DNA from: Paenibacillus alba
GTDB taxonomy: Bacteria; Bacillota; Bacilli; Paenibacillales; NBRC-103111
Assembly: GCF_013204855.1 (NCBI RefSeq)
Contig: NZ_JABMKZ010000019.1
Span: 85,192 to 149,191 of the forward strand
Direction of reading: 5' to 3'
Length of the DNA stretch: 64,000 bases
Under the pieces are notes generated by a model. The model saw only the letters and a program-made list of their open reading frames with translations. It ran no database searches and was not told the origin of the DNA. This document shows positions 1 through 8,101 of this stretch, one piece after another (position 1 is the stretch's first letter; each line of letters begins with the position of its first letter). Made by a program: the position numbers and the translations under genes.

Positions 1-29
1 GAACTAACATTTCAGGAAGGATGATAGAG

Positions 30-1079
30 ATGAAAAGCAGACCGTTTTGGTCGCGGGTTCTTGTTCTTAGCTTCCTCCTATCAGCAACCGAATCCGGGAC
101 TCTTTCAGGCAGTTGGGCATCCCATGCGGCTGTAACTGACCAATCTCTTACGCAAGCTCCGTCGAAGGCTCCAATAAACCAGAATGCAGAACGAAAAGAG
201 CTTTTTGAGAAAACAAGCCTCTTATCCGGCATTCCTTGGACGTATCTGGCTGCCGTAGATCAGTATGAAAGAACAATGAATATCGCCAAAAAAAGACCCG
301 AACGCCAAGGGGTTATCAGCATTTACTTTCCAGAGTCGGAATGGGTCGGTTTATTAAATCCAGACCAGCAAGATACGAACCCAAAAAGCATCTCCTTCTT
401 TCATGGCTTTGGTCGAGATGGCTCTGGCGACGGGATAGCCGATCGAAACAATGATTTAGATCTGCTTGCAGCCATGACTTCACTAATGACCAAAAACGGC
501 AGCGATAAAGAGAATTTACAAATTAATCTATGGAATTATTATCAAAACTCACGAAGCGTTGAACGTATCACACAATTCTCCTCCATCTATGCAGCTCTTG
601 GCACACTCGATGCCTCCGAACATGCATTTCCATTACCAGTGAGCGCAGATTACTCGTATCGCAGTACATGGGGAGACAGCCGAGGGTGGGGGGGACATCG
701 TTCCCATGAAGGAACCGATTTATTTGCCGGATATGGCGTTCCTGTAAGAAGCACCTGTTATGGCATAGTCGAAGTCAAAGGCTGGAATCCCTATGGTGGC
801 TGGAGAATTGGAATTCGGGATGTAAACAATATTTACCATTACTACGCCCATCTTTCAGGTTTTCAAAAAGGCATCAAAGAAAATGACATCGTAAAACCTG
901 GTCAAACGATCGGTTGGGTAGGTAGTTCTGGGTATGGTAAACCTGGCACATCCGGTAAATTTCCGCCTCATCTTCATTTTGGGCTTTATCGCGATAACGG
1001 GCTTACAGAATGGAGCTTTGATCCTTATCCTTCACTTCGTAAATGGGAACGTGAAGATCAAAACAAAAGAAAAAAATAA
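30..1079 (+). CDS. lytH: M23 family endopeptidase, LytH (YunA)-like sporulation cell-wall enzyme
   Basis: Secreted zinc metallopeptidase expected to trim spore cortex peptide side chains. An N-terminal hydrophobic segment (SRVLVLSFLLSA) looks like a signal peptide or anchor. The C-terminal third is an M23/LytM domain: HRSHEGTDLF supplies the first metal ligands (H..D) and PPHLHFGLY the HxH motif. The following convergent gene is yunB, and lytH(yunA)-yunB adjacency is known from Bacillus subtilis, which supports LytH (an L-alanyl-D-glutamate endopeptidase under sigma-K) over a generic M23 enzyme. I chose the ATG at 30, not the in-frame ATG at 21, because AGGAAGG (14-20) touches the earlier ATG but is 9 bases from the later one. 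Family certain; the LytH name is inferred from synteny. Confidence 0.85.
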   Translation: MKSRPFWSRVLVLSFLLSATESGTLSGSWASHAAVTDQSLTQAPSKAPINQNAERKELFEKTSLLSGIPWTYLAAVDQYERTMNIAKKRPERQGVISIYFPESEWVGLLNPDQQDTNPKSISFFHGFGRDGSGDGIADRNNDLDLLAAMTSLMTKNGSDKENLQINLWNYYQNSRSVERITQFSSIYAALGTLDASEHAFPLPVSADYSYRSTWGDSRGWGGHRSHEGTDLFAGYGVPVRSTCYGIVEVKGWNPYGGWRIGIRDVNNIYHYYAHLSGFQKGIKENDIVKPGQTIGWVGSSGYGKPGTSGKFPPHLHFGLYRDNGLTEWSFDPYPSLRKWEREDQNKRKK

Positions 1080-1106
1080 GCCGATCCTCATGGTTTCGGC
1101 TCTTTT
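1079..1106. terminator. Bidirectional terminator between lytH and yunB
   Basis: AGCCGA pairs with TCGGCT and is followed by CTTTT on the plus strand. On the minus strand the same stem is followed by TTATTTTTTT. It overlaps the last codons of yunB, so it can serve both convergent genes. Confidence 0.6.
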
Positions 1107-1861
1107 GGCAACTCTACAGAAGGTGAAGTGGCAGTACCTGCACTCGGTAATTGCGGTAGCGATATGCTCGGTAGACCAGTATCCTTGTTGCTGCCTACAG
1201 GATTCCCCTTGTTATCATAATAATAAGTGGGAACATCCCCAACGACCAAAGAGTAAGATATAGGAATTTCGGTTTCTACAATCTCAGTATCTGAATCAAA
1301 AGGAATAATAACAGATACCTCCGCAATAATTCGTACATATACCTCGAACATCACCATATTAATTCCCGCATTTTGCGAGCGTGTGTTTAAGTCGACCTTC
1401 ACACTTCCCACCGGCAGGAGTCGAATCGGAATATCCGGTCCAAATGAAGAGAGAATGGCACTATTCATCGCCTGCCCAACAGGAATATGCTCAGAAATAC
1501 TTTGCAAATTGCTGAGTTCTCCTTGCACCGTTTTAATCGTATCCGATGTAATACGCATATGTTCATTGTAATTGAGCATGAAGCCGGTAATCTTTCCGTT
1601 TTTATCCATCTTCCAATCAATTAACTGCTCCGCGTTCGTACTCCCAGCCACATGATCAGCAATAGCCGTATTAATAGCTTGAGTCGCAATCTGCTTTATG
1701 CGTACTTTTGCCAAATTCATCAATGGCGGCCTAAGATTTCGTTCCACGAAAATAAAAAACTGCACACCAAATAAGACAAAGATGAGAAGAGTAATCAACA
1801 GCACCTTTTTGCGGCTGGTTTTCCCCGTAGGCCTGCTTCTCCACCGTCGCCTTTGCAGCAT
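1088..1861 (-). CDS. yunB: Sporulation protein YunB
   Basis: Mother-cell sporulation protein of unknown biochemical role; in Bacillus subtilis it is sigma-E controlled and loss impairs sporulation. The 257 residues match the family layout: a basic N-terminus (RRRWRSRPTGKTSRKK), one membrane helix (residues about 20-40, VLLITLLIFVLFGVQFF), then a conserved extracytoplasmic domain beginning with the typical LRPPLMNLAKVRIKQIAT stretch. The last 40 residues are a Pro/Ser-rich tail. Start supported by GGGGAGGG 8 bases upstream. It converges on the lytH-like gene, the conserved arrangement of this pair. Confidence 0.92.
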   Translation of the reverse strand: MLQRRRWRSRPTGKTSRKKVLLITLLIFVLFGVQFFIFVERNLRPPLMNLAKVRIKQIATQAINTAIADHVAGSTNAEQLIDWKMDKNGKITGFMLNYNEHMRITSDTIKTVQGELSNLQSISEHIPVGQAMNSAILSSFGPDIPIRLLPVGSVKVDLNTRSQNAGINMVMFEVYVRIIAEVSVIIPFDSDTEIVETEIPISYSLVVGDVPTYYYDNKGNPVGSNKDTGLPSISLPQLPSAGTATSPSVELPKEPKP

Positions 1862-2225
1862 CCCGTTCCCTCCCCTGACCTGCCCGTTTTCATTAGTACT
1901 ACCTTATGCGGACATGAAGTGAAAAAGAAGACACGTTCCCCCGATACTCCCTTTCCTTGTTGTTTACCACTGTCACTATCTTCATATTCCTATTTCACTC
2001 CCATTACAACTAAGCTCCACTTTCATGGTTATTTACGTGTCCCTCTTCTGGATCATTGGTTATTGTTCATTATTCATTGCTCATTGGTCCGAGTCACTAC
2101 TCTGCGTCACTGCTCTGGGTCCTGCTCGGGGGCACTCTCTGTTGCCTTGCCCGATGCTGTGTTCACTATCCCCACCACTCAGTTAAATAAGTTCAATTAC
2201 TATCAAGAAAATCCCACCTATTTAC
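1862..2225. other. Intergenic region with no recognised gene
   Basis: Some 360 bases between the divergent yunB and transposase-like genes. The short open frames here have no ribosome binding site or recognisable protein. It should contain the yunB promoter (minus strand), which I could not pin down. Confidence 0.5.
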
Positions 2226-2254
2226 TTGATAAAAAACAGCATATTTAGTATAAT
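2226..2254 (+). promoter_or_regulatory. Sigma-A promoter of the transposase-like gene
   Basis: TTGATA (2226-2231), 17-base spacer, TATAAT (2249-2254). This is a near-consensus housekeeping promoter; transcription should start around 2261. Confidence 0.75.
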
Positions 2255-2260
2255 TATGAT

Positions 2261-2276
2261 AAGAACAAGTGTTCTT
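2261..2276. promoter_or_regulatory. LexA (SOS)-box-like palindrome at the transcription start
   Basis: AAGAACA-AG-TGTTCTT is a perfect inverted repeat. Its core GAACAAGTGTTC fits the Gram-positive LexA/DinR consensus (CGAACRNRYGTTYC) except for the outermost bases. It lies exactly where transcription from the preceding -10 box would start, a position suited to repression. LexA binding is inferred, not shown. Confidence 0.5.
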
Positions 2277-2300
2277 TTCTGTAATTAAAGGGGGATGTTC

Positions 2301-3143
2301 ATGGATTTCTCTTCTATGTCTTTAGAGCAGTTTCACGTCCATTTCCCGACCGAATCCGCATGTGTGGATTATCTTTTCAATAAGAGATGGCCGGCAGGCT
2401 TCCAATGTCCACGTTGCTCTCATCCTCAAGCATATGTAACGACTACGCGGCGACTTCCGCTTTATGAATGCTGCCACTGTCGCTTTCAAATCTCTCTTAT
2501 CTCGGGGACCATCATGGAAGGCAGTCGGACAGAGCTTCGTAAATGGCTAACAGCACTTTTCCTTGTTTCACGGACGGATAAGGGCACATCGGCGGTTGAG
2601 CTTTCCCATATTATTCAAGTAACTTACAAAACTGCATGGCTCATCTTACATAAAATTCGTTCTGCAATTCACAATTCTGATATCCTCACTCCGCTTGCAG
2701 GCGCCATTTGTGTGAACTCTGCTGTTTACGGGCGACCTTATAACCCTACTGTTAACAAACACCCCAAAGAGCATCTACTTCTTATCGCTTCTTCCCACAA
2801 TGACGCCAATGAATTTACTTCGCTCAAAATAAAACACATCATTTCCACAAATCCAAAAGTAAAACATATTTCCCGCTCCGACATTATCACTTTTCAAAAT
2901 GAACAGATTGATATAGCTGCATATCCTATTGATATTGTAACTGGGTTCTATACGCCTAAACGTCTACGCCCTCTGCTCAAATTCACAAAACAAGCAAGCC
3001 AATGGATCAACGATACCTTCCACGGCATCGGCGCCAAACATCTACAAATTTATTTAGACGATTTTTGCTTCCGATTCAATTTATCTTTCAGAAACCTTCC
3101 CCTATTCCCCTGTCTAATCGAACGTTGTTTTAGGCTTTCCTAG
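2301..3143 (+). CDS. IS1595-type transposase-like protein with degenerate catalytic domain
   Basis: Resembles IS1595/ISXO2-family transposases. Residues about 30-60 form a zinc ribbon (CPRC...CCHC), followed by the family helix-turn-helix region (RKWLTALFLVSRTDKGTSAVELSHI). The usual acidic start of the DDE domain (DETY/F-G) is replaced by CVNSAVYG, so the first catalytic Asp is gone. The C-terminal family signature survives (HGIGAKHLQIYLDDFCFRFN) with FNLS where active members have an R-rich end. The protein is near full length (281 residues) and has a good promoter and ribosome binding site (AAAGGGGG, 6 bases before the ATG at 2301), so it looks like a domesticated or inactivated transposase that is still expressed rather than random debris. 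No flanking terminal inverted repeats were recognised. Confidence 0.7.
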   Translation: MDFSSMSLEQFHVHFPTESACVDYLFNKRWPAGFQCPRCSHPQAYVTTTRRLPLYECCHCRFQISLISGTIMEGSRTELRKWLTALFLVSRTDKGTSAVELSHIIQVTYKTAWLILHKIRSAIHNSDILTPLAGAICVNSAVYGRPYNPTVNKHPKEHLLLIASSHNDANEFTSLKIKHIISTNPKVKHISRSDIITFQNEQIDIAAYPIDIVTGFYTPKRLRPLLKFTKQASQWINDTFHGIGAKHLQIYLDDFCFRFNLSFRNLPLFPCLIERCFRLS

Positions 3144-3397
3144 CGAATAGTAAGAGCTAGTGACATGTTTTATGTTGACCCTTCTCGTTAAATACCAGGC
3201 CAAAATTCCTCCCTCCACCAGGATAAACATACCTATTCACTGTCCGACTTGCATTTAGTTGCTAACTTTTTAATTAAACTTGCTTAATTTTCTTCTTTCC
3301 TCTCTTTTTTGAGTTCTTACTTCGTTTTTCGTTTTCCCGTATTTATCCATGATTCCCCTTTTTTGATTCCGTTCGTTTTTTATTTTCTATTCTGTGG

Positions 3398-3474
3398 TCT
3401 GCGGTCTGCGGTCTGCGGTCTGCGGTCTGCGGTCTGCGGTCTGCGGTCTGCGGTCTGCGGTCTGCGGTCTGCGG
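3398..3474 (+). repeat. Eleven perfect tandem copies of TCTGCGG
   Basis: A 7-bp tandem repeat, 11 perfect units, preceded by one variant (TCTGTGG) and followed by hexamer-like TCCTGG/TCTTGG repeats to about 3530 and TTGTTC/TTGTTT repeats near 3593-3627. It lies in a stretch with no credible gene. Perfect identity of the units implies recent slippage expansion. Confidence 0.9.
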
Positions 3475-3837
3475 TCGCGGTCGTGGTCCTGGTCCTGATC
3501 CTGGTCTTGGTCTTGGGCTGTGGTCTGGTCTGCGGTATTTGTTCTTGGTTCTTCGAGTTCGTTTTTTTGTTTTCTCCTCATATCCTTTTTGTTTTTGTTC
3601 TTGTTCTTGTTTTTGTTTTTGTTTTTCATTATTTCTACATTTTACATGTTAAGTTCTTCTTTTTCTTATCTGTTTATGTATTCTATCTATTTTCCCCTTT
3701 ATATTCCTTTACTTCATTTTTTTCTCATCCGCTTCTCAACTTGTCCTTCCTCATCTTCCTCATCCTTTGCTTTCTCTTCTACAACTATTCGATATCCTCT
3801 TGTGTTTCTTGTGCTTCCTCCTCTGCCTAATCCCCGG

Positions 3838-4560
3838 CTTCCTCCTTTGCTTCCTATCCGGCTCTCTCCTTTGTCTCATCCCCCGCCTCCTCCTTTGCTT
3901 CCTATCCTGCTATTTCATCTACCTATTCCCCTGCTTCCTCCTTTGCTTCCTATCCTGCTTCCTTCTCTGCCTCATCCTAGGCTTCCTCCTTTGCTTCCTA
4001 TCCTGCTATTTCCTCTACCTATTCCCCTGCTTCCTCCTTTACTTCTTATCCTGCCATCCTGCTTTCTCCACTACCTGTTCCCCGGGTTCCTCTTTTGCTT
4101 CTTACCTGCTTTCTCCACTACCTTTTCCCCTGCTTCCTCCTTTGCTTCCTATTCTGCTTCCTTCTCTGCCTCATCCTAGCTTCCTCCTTTGCGTCTTATC
4201 CTGCTTTCTCCTCTGACTATCGCTTGCTTCCTCCTTTGCTTCCTATCCTGCTTCCTCCTCTGCCTCATCCCAGACTTCCACCTTTGATTCCCATCCTGCT
4301 TTCTTCACTACCTATTCCCCAACTTCCTCTTTTGCTTCTTCTCCTGCTTTCTCCTCTGCCTCATCCCCGGCTTACTCCCTTGTTTCTTATCCTGCTTTCT
4401 CCTCTGCCTCATCCCGGCTTACTCCTTTGCTTCTTATCCTGCTTTCTCCTCTGCCTCATCCCCGGCTTACTCCTTTGCTTCTTATCCTGCTATTTCCTCT
4501 GCCTATTCCCTGACTTCCTCCTTTCTTCCTATCCTGCTTCCTCAACTGCTTTCTCCTCTA
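3838..4560. repeat. 48-bp polypyrimidine/polypurine minisatellite, about 15 degenerate copies
   Basis: The plus strand is almost pure C/T with a recurrent unit CTTCCTCCTTTGCTTCC-TATCCTGC-(T/A)TTTCCTCTGCCTCATCCCCGG of 48 bases (16 codons). Units diverge 5-25 percent and a few have small insertions. On the minus strand one frame reads an acidic repeat (EAKEEAG DEAEEKAG) but most units carry TAG or TAA at the same place, so I do not call a gene. The 3144-3390 and 4561-4850 flanks hold nothing recognisable. Confidence 0.85.
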
Positions 4561-4856
4561 CTATCTTCTTTAGTTTTTTACTTTCTTCTCATTTCGCACT
4601 TTTTTGCATTGATGGTTATCTGCTAATAGAAACTGAGCCTTGGGGATAGTGAGTACAGGTATTTGTTCCCTCGACAAGTGATCGGAGCTGGACGTCCTTA
4701 TCCCATTTCTTCCGCCTTAATCTCCCGAAAATTTGCTTGCCTCTTCCCATGCAATCGGCTTACACATATACATTGAAAGTTCCGCTACTTTTATGTTTCA
4801 GGTGACAGAGTAGTGTTTTCCTCATTTCAGGAGCCTGTGAAAGAGTCAGCCCCTCG

Positions 4857-4897
4857 AAAAAAACAGACCTACTCCCAGAAAGGGTAATAGGTCTGTT
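4857..4897 (-). terminator. Terminator of the tandem CYTH-like genes
   Basis: On the minus strand AACAGACCTA...CCC pairs with GGG...TAGGTCTGTT and is followed by a T-run. It is about 70 bases downstream of the stop of the gene at 4965. Confidence 0.85.
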
Positions 4898-4964
4898 GAT
4901 GTGTTTAAAATGCAGACACGAGTGATGCCTGGCTTCTTGCATCCCGAAGTGGAGCCACCAGTTG

Positions 4965-6020
4965 TTACTTGCTTATTGCTGCCAATTGATTGCCTACTAC
5001 GCCATTGCGATAGACATCATAGTCGGTAACTCCAGCATTGTCTGGCGAAGCTGTCCAACCTAATTGACTTTGCGTACTTGAGGATGCAGCTGCCACCGCA
5101 CTTGTGGGTACGGATGGAGCAATTGTACCGAGTGTAGTGGCTACAGGCGCATAACGCTCCATAATCAAGCTCGTTTTGAGGACGTCGGACTCAACCAGCC
5201 ATCCTTTGGAACGGAGTAAGTTAATTAAATCGGTACGCACGCTCGTCGCTTCACTAAGGCTGTCTGTTTTGAAGGAAGCTTCGACGATATCTTCGGTCCC
5301 TGTTTTGGCAGCATTTAGAATGGTCCAGATCTCGATATCGAGCTCCAAGTCTTTATAGGTTCCCTTGTATCTTTTGAAATCAACCGGACCATAAATCACG
5401 GCATTATTCAACTGCGTTGTTCCCCACCCGGCGCTTGTCCAGTTCTTAAAATTACTAGGTGCATTAGAAACGGACACGGTGCGAGAGGTAGCCAGATTAG
5501 GGGCATTCAATCCATTGCCGCTATAGCCGGAAACTGTTACATCTTTTTCATATTGAACACTTAATGTCTGTTTGCTAAAGGTCCAATCGACTTGAAATTC
5601 AAAGCCGGAAGATGAACTATTCAAGCCATCGCCAGCTGCGGTTGTAAGGGCTGCGTTGATATCCCCATTTGAAACAGGGTATCTCTTTTTGTACTGAATC
5701 TGGTGTGTGCTTTGGTCGCTTCTTTTGCGAATACGATCACTCCAGCCTTGACCATCCATTGTACGTGCTGCTGTATCCATGTACTGAACACGGTAGCTTT
5801 TCGCGGACGAGCCTGTGGAGAATTGGCTGCGAACGCTGCTTACCAAATTATGACTGGCATCTGCTACGATCGCCGGAGCTAGATTGAGCTTGACCTCGTA
5901 GCTGGGCGTACCATTTGCCGCTGAAGCTGGTTGCGGCGAGAACCCCCCACCTGTCAAAAGAACGGCTGCTGCAGTTGTTGCTATAACGAGTTTGGATGTT
6001 TTGTTCAAACCTTGTAACAT
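4965..6020 (-). CDS. Secreted CYTH/triphosphate-tunnel-like protein with truncated fibronectin type III tail
   Basis: A paralogue of the upstream gene. The start is the ATG at 6020 (AGGAGAT 7 bases upstream), not an earlier in-frame codon. It has a signal peptide (residues 1-33, ending QPASA). The mature domain alternates charged residues on predicted strands: YEVKL, DRIRKR, HQIQYKKRY, FQVDW, YGPVDFKRYKG, DIEIWTI, EASFK. This is the pattern of CYTH/TTM barrels, which bind polyphosphate or triphosphate, though the canonical ExExK is reduced to EVK. After about residue 305 comes the beginning of a fibronectin type III module (LGWTASPDNAGVTDYDVYRNG) that stops halfway, suggesting a C-terminal truncation. 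The fold assignment is my inference. Confidence 0.55.
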   Translation of the reverse strand: MLQGLNKTSKLVIATTAAAVLLTGGGFSPQPASAANGTPSYEVKLNLAPAIVADASHNLVSSVRSQFSTGSSAKSYRVQYMDTAARTMDGQGWSDRIRKRSDQSTHQIQYKKRYPVSNGDINAALTTAAGDGLNSSSSGFEFQVDWTFSKQTLSVQYEKDVTVSGYSGNGLNAPNLATSRTVSVSNAPSNFKNWTSAGWGTTQLNNAVIYGPVDFKRYKGTYKDLELDIEIWTILNAAKTGTEDIVEASFKTDSLSEATSVRTDLINLLRSKGWLVESDVLKTSLIMERYAPVATTLGTIAPSVPTSAVAAASSSTQSQLGWTASPDNAGVTDYDVYRNGVVGNQLAAISK

Positions 6021-6064
6021 TCTCTCATCTCCTATGTCTACCTGGATTATTTGAATTTTTTGGA

Positions 6065-6928
6065 TTAATAACGATCCATAATCAGTTGTGTTTTCAGAGA
6101 ATCCTGTGCGAGAAACCATCCTTTGTTCTGTAAATAGGTAATTAATTCATCATGTTTGGTCGATGCCGTGGTTTGACTGGTTGTTTTGAAGGAAGCTTCA
6201 ACGACATATTCTGTACCCGTGCCTGCTGCGTATAGAATTGGCCATACTTCGATATAAATTTGCTGTCCACTCCATGTGCCGATAGAGCGCTTTGCAAGAA
6301 CTGGCCCATAGATACGCGAGGAAGAAAGCTTGCTTGTCCCCCAACCGCTGGATACCCAATTATTAAATTTATCCGGCGCATTATTGATCAGCAAACTCCT
6401 GGAATCGCTTTGATTCGGTAAATCCATGCCGCTATAGCCGGACTTGCTGCCCGTTTTGTTCCGGGTAATACTTAGCGTTTTCTTCTGATATCCCCATTCA
6501 ATTTGTGCTTCATATCCAGTATCGCCTGAGTTGAAGCCCTCTTGATTAGCTAATGTCAATGCCCCATTGATGTCATTGCCAGTCACGGCATAACGCTTTT
6601 TGTAGCTGAGTTCGAAATCATTCTCGCCCTCGGTTTTGCGAATACGCGGACTCCATCCATTGTTATAAATGTCCTTCGCATTCGTATCCAGAAATTGGAC
6701 ATTCATCTTGGTGACTGTGTCCGGCATGCCAAATGCTGTCTTGACGCTGCTTGTGAGCTTAAAATCGGATCCAAGAACAACGCTTGGGTTCAGAAGAAGC
6801 TTCACTTCGTAATCCGGCACCATGTTACTGGCTGCTGCTGCTTGCTGGGGTGCCCCGCCGAAACCGGCCAGTAATGTGGTTCCAACTACTGTGGCCATGA
6901 CTACGTTCAACACGTTTTTCTTTAACAT
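6065..6928 (-). CDS. Secreted CYTH/triphosphate-tunnel-like protein
   Basis: First gene of a two-gene transcript; 44 bases separate it from its paralogue and no terminator lies between. 287 residues with a signal peptide (about 1-33, ending QQAAAA). The mature part carries the same charged strand motifs as the neighbour: DYEVKLLL, PRIRKT, FELSYKKRY, AQIEWGYQKK, YGPVLAKRSIG, YIEVWPI, VVEASFK, QLIMDR. This suggests an eight-stranded tunnel with basic and acidic residues pointing inward, as in CYTH enzymes, but in an exported protein. No fibronectin tail. Start ATG 6928 follows GAGGAG. A perfect palindrome GGAAAAGTTTTCC (6951-6963) lies just upstream and may be an operator. Substrate unknown. 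Confidence 0.55.
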   Translation of the reverse strand: MLKKNVLNVVMATVVGTTLLAGFGGAPQQAAAASNMVPDYEVKLLLNPSVVLGSDFKLTSSVKTAFGMPDTVTKMNVQFLDTNAKDIYNNGWSPRIRKTEGENDFELSYKKRYAVTGNDINGALTLANQEGFNSGDTGYEAQIEWGYQKKTLSITRNKTGSKSGYSGMDLPNQSDSRSLLINNAPDKFNNWVSSGWGTSKLSSSRIYGPVLAKRSIGTWSGQQIYIEVWPILYAAGTGTEYVVEASFKTTSQTTASTKHDELITYLQNKGWFLAQDSLKTQLIMDRY

Positions 6929-7033
6929 CAATTCATCTCCTCTGTTTTCTGGAAAAGTTTTCCCTACAGACTTGAGATTAAGGTAGATTTGTCATTGGAT
7001 TATCAGCTGTGCGTGTGTTTTTTGTAAATGTGA

Positions 7034-7933
7034 TCAGTACGAACGAACTGAATCACGCAAGTAATCAAAGAAGCTATCAAAAACAGAGGAACGAATCCGA
7101 TCCTCGTTATACGTGAAATAGATGTACCGCTTAAAAGGATTTTGCGGTATGGCGCGGTAGACCAGCTCTTCTCTCTGCAGCTCTTTAGCAATGGCCATTT
7201 TCGAAATGACGGATATGCTGTCCCCGGTCAAAACGGCTTGTTTAATAGCTTCCAGAGAGTCCATTTCCATAATAGGTCTAAGCTCGATCCCCATGCTTTT
7301 CGCCCATTTCAAGGTCATCGTGCGTGTACTTGATTCTTGACCATGCAGGATGAAAGGAACATCTTTTAGAAATTCGGGATGAAGTGATTCATATCTGGAC
7401 ATGCGGTGCTGGGGGTTAAAAAAGAAAACAAGCTCGTCTTCACATAAGGTTTCGCCAATCAGAGGAGCCCATTGAAAGGGTTCTGCGGACATAACACCAA
7501 TATCGATTTCGTGATTCAGCAGCATTTCTTGTATAACCGGAGAGGTTCTAACGGTCAATGAAATGGAGATATGCGGAAATTTCTTTGAAAATGCGCTAAG
7601 AATGCTGGGAAGCACGTAGGTACCAGGTACATAGCTGGCTCCGATCTTCAGATGTCCGCTCCCTCTCTCATCAAATTCTTTAACAACTCTTTCCGCTTCT
7701 TGAGCAAGTGCATTAATTTTCTTGGCATAGTGATTGAGCGATTGACCCGCTTCTGTCAAATGAATTTTACCCGCTTTGGAATAAAATAAGCCAACGCCAA
7801 GATCCTGTTCCATGCTTTTCATATGAAAGGAAACTGTTGGCTGTTTCAGCCCTAAATGCTCAGCTACGGTTGTAATTCGTTTGTGTTTATCCAATAGTTC
7901 AATAATTTGCAGTTTAATCAGATTCCAATTCAT
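7034..7933 (-). CDS. LysR-family transcriptional regulator
   Basis: 299 residues from the ATG at 7933 (AAAGGAG 10 bases upstream). The N-terminal winged helix (LDKHKRITTVAEHLGLKQPTVSFHMKSMEQDLGVGLFY) is typical of LysR proteins; from about residue 90 comes the substrate-binding domain (IGASYVPGTYVLPSILSAF). It is transcribed divergently from the ABC operon at 8102, with an inverted repeat between them, so it probably controls that operon and itself. The effector cannot be read from sequence. Confidence 0.9.
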   Translation of the reverse strand: MNWNLIKLQIIELLDKHKRITTVAEHLGLKQPTVSFHMKSMEQDLGVGLFYSKAGKIHLTEAGQSLNHYAKKINALAQEAERVVKEFDERGSGHLKIGASYVPGTYVLPSILSAFSKKFPHISISLTVRTSPVIQEMLLNHEIDIGVMSAEPFQWAPLIGETLCEDELVFFFNPQHRMSRYESLHPEFLKDVPFILHGQESSTRTMTLKWAKSMGIELRPIMEMDSLEAIKQAVLTGDSISVISKMAIAKELQREELVYRAIPQNPFKRYIYFTYNEDRIRSSVFDSFFDYLRDSVRSY

Positions 7934-7978
7934 CGGGATCAATCTCCTTTAAATTACGCTTGGGATCATTATAGAAAA

Positions 7979-8000
7979 AATCTATGCACTTGAATAGATT
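7979..8000. promoter_or_regulatory. Probable LysR operator between divergent genes
   Basis: AATCTAT and ATAGATT form an inverted repeat with an 8-base spacer. A third half-site AATCTAT lies at 8018-8024, and TTGACA at 8035-8040 is a likely -35 element for the ABC operon, with a weak -10. One dyad plus an extra half-site near the -35 is the usual LysR activator arrangement. Confidence 0.5.
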
Positions 8001-8101
8001 ACAAACAAAAACTTAACAATCTATTTACTTTGCGTTGACACTCTGCTGATTATAAGGCTCTAAACTGAAGTTGAGTTCCTAAGAACGGAAGGATGCCTAA
8101 A

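Noticed and set aside
3398..3474. CRISPR-like array
   Set aside because: The units are contiguous 7-mers with no spacers.
3309..4649. Several overlapping plus-strand open frames of 150-220 codons rich in Leu, Pro and Phe
   Set aside because: They are by-products of C/T-rich tandem repeats, lack ribosome binding sites, and overlap in all three frames.
4760..4942. Minus-strand frame of 60 codons downstream of the CYTH-like genes
   Set aside because: It runs through the terminator at 4857-4897 and has no ribosome binding site.
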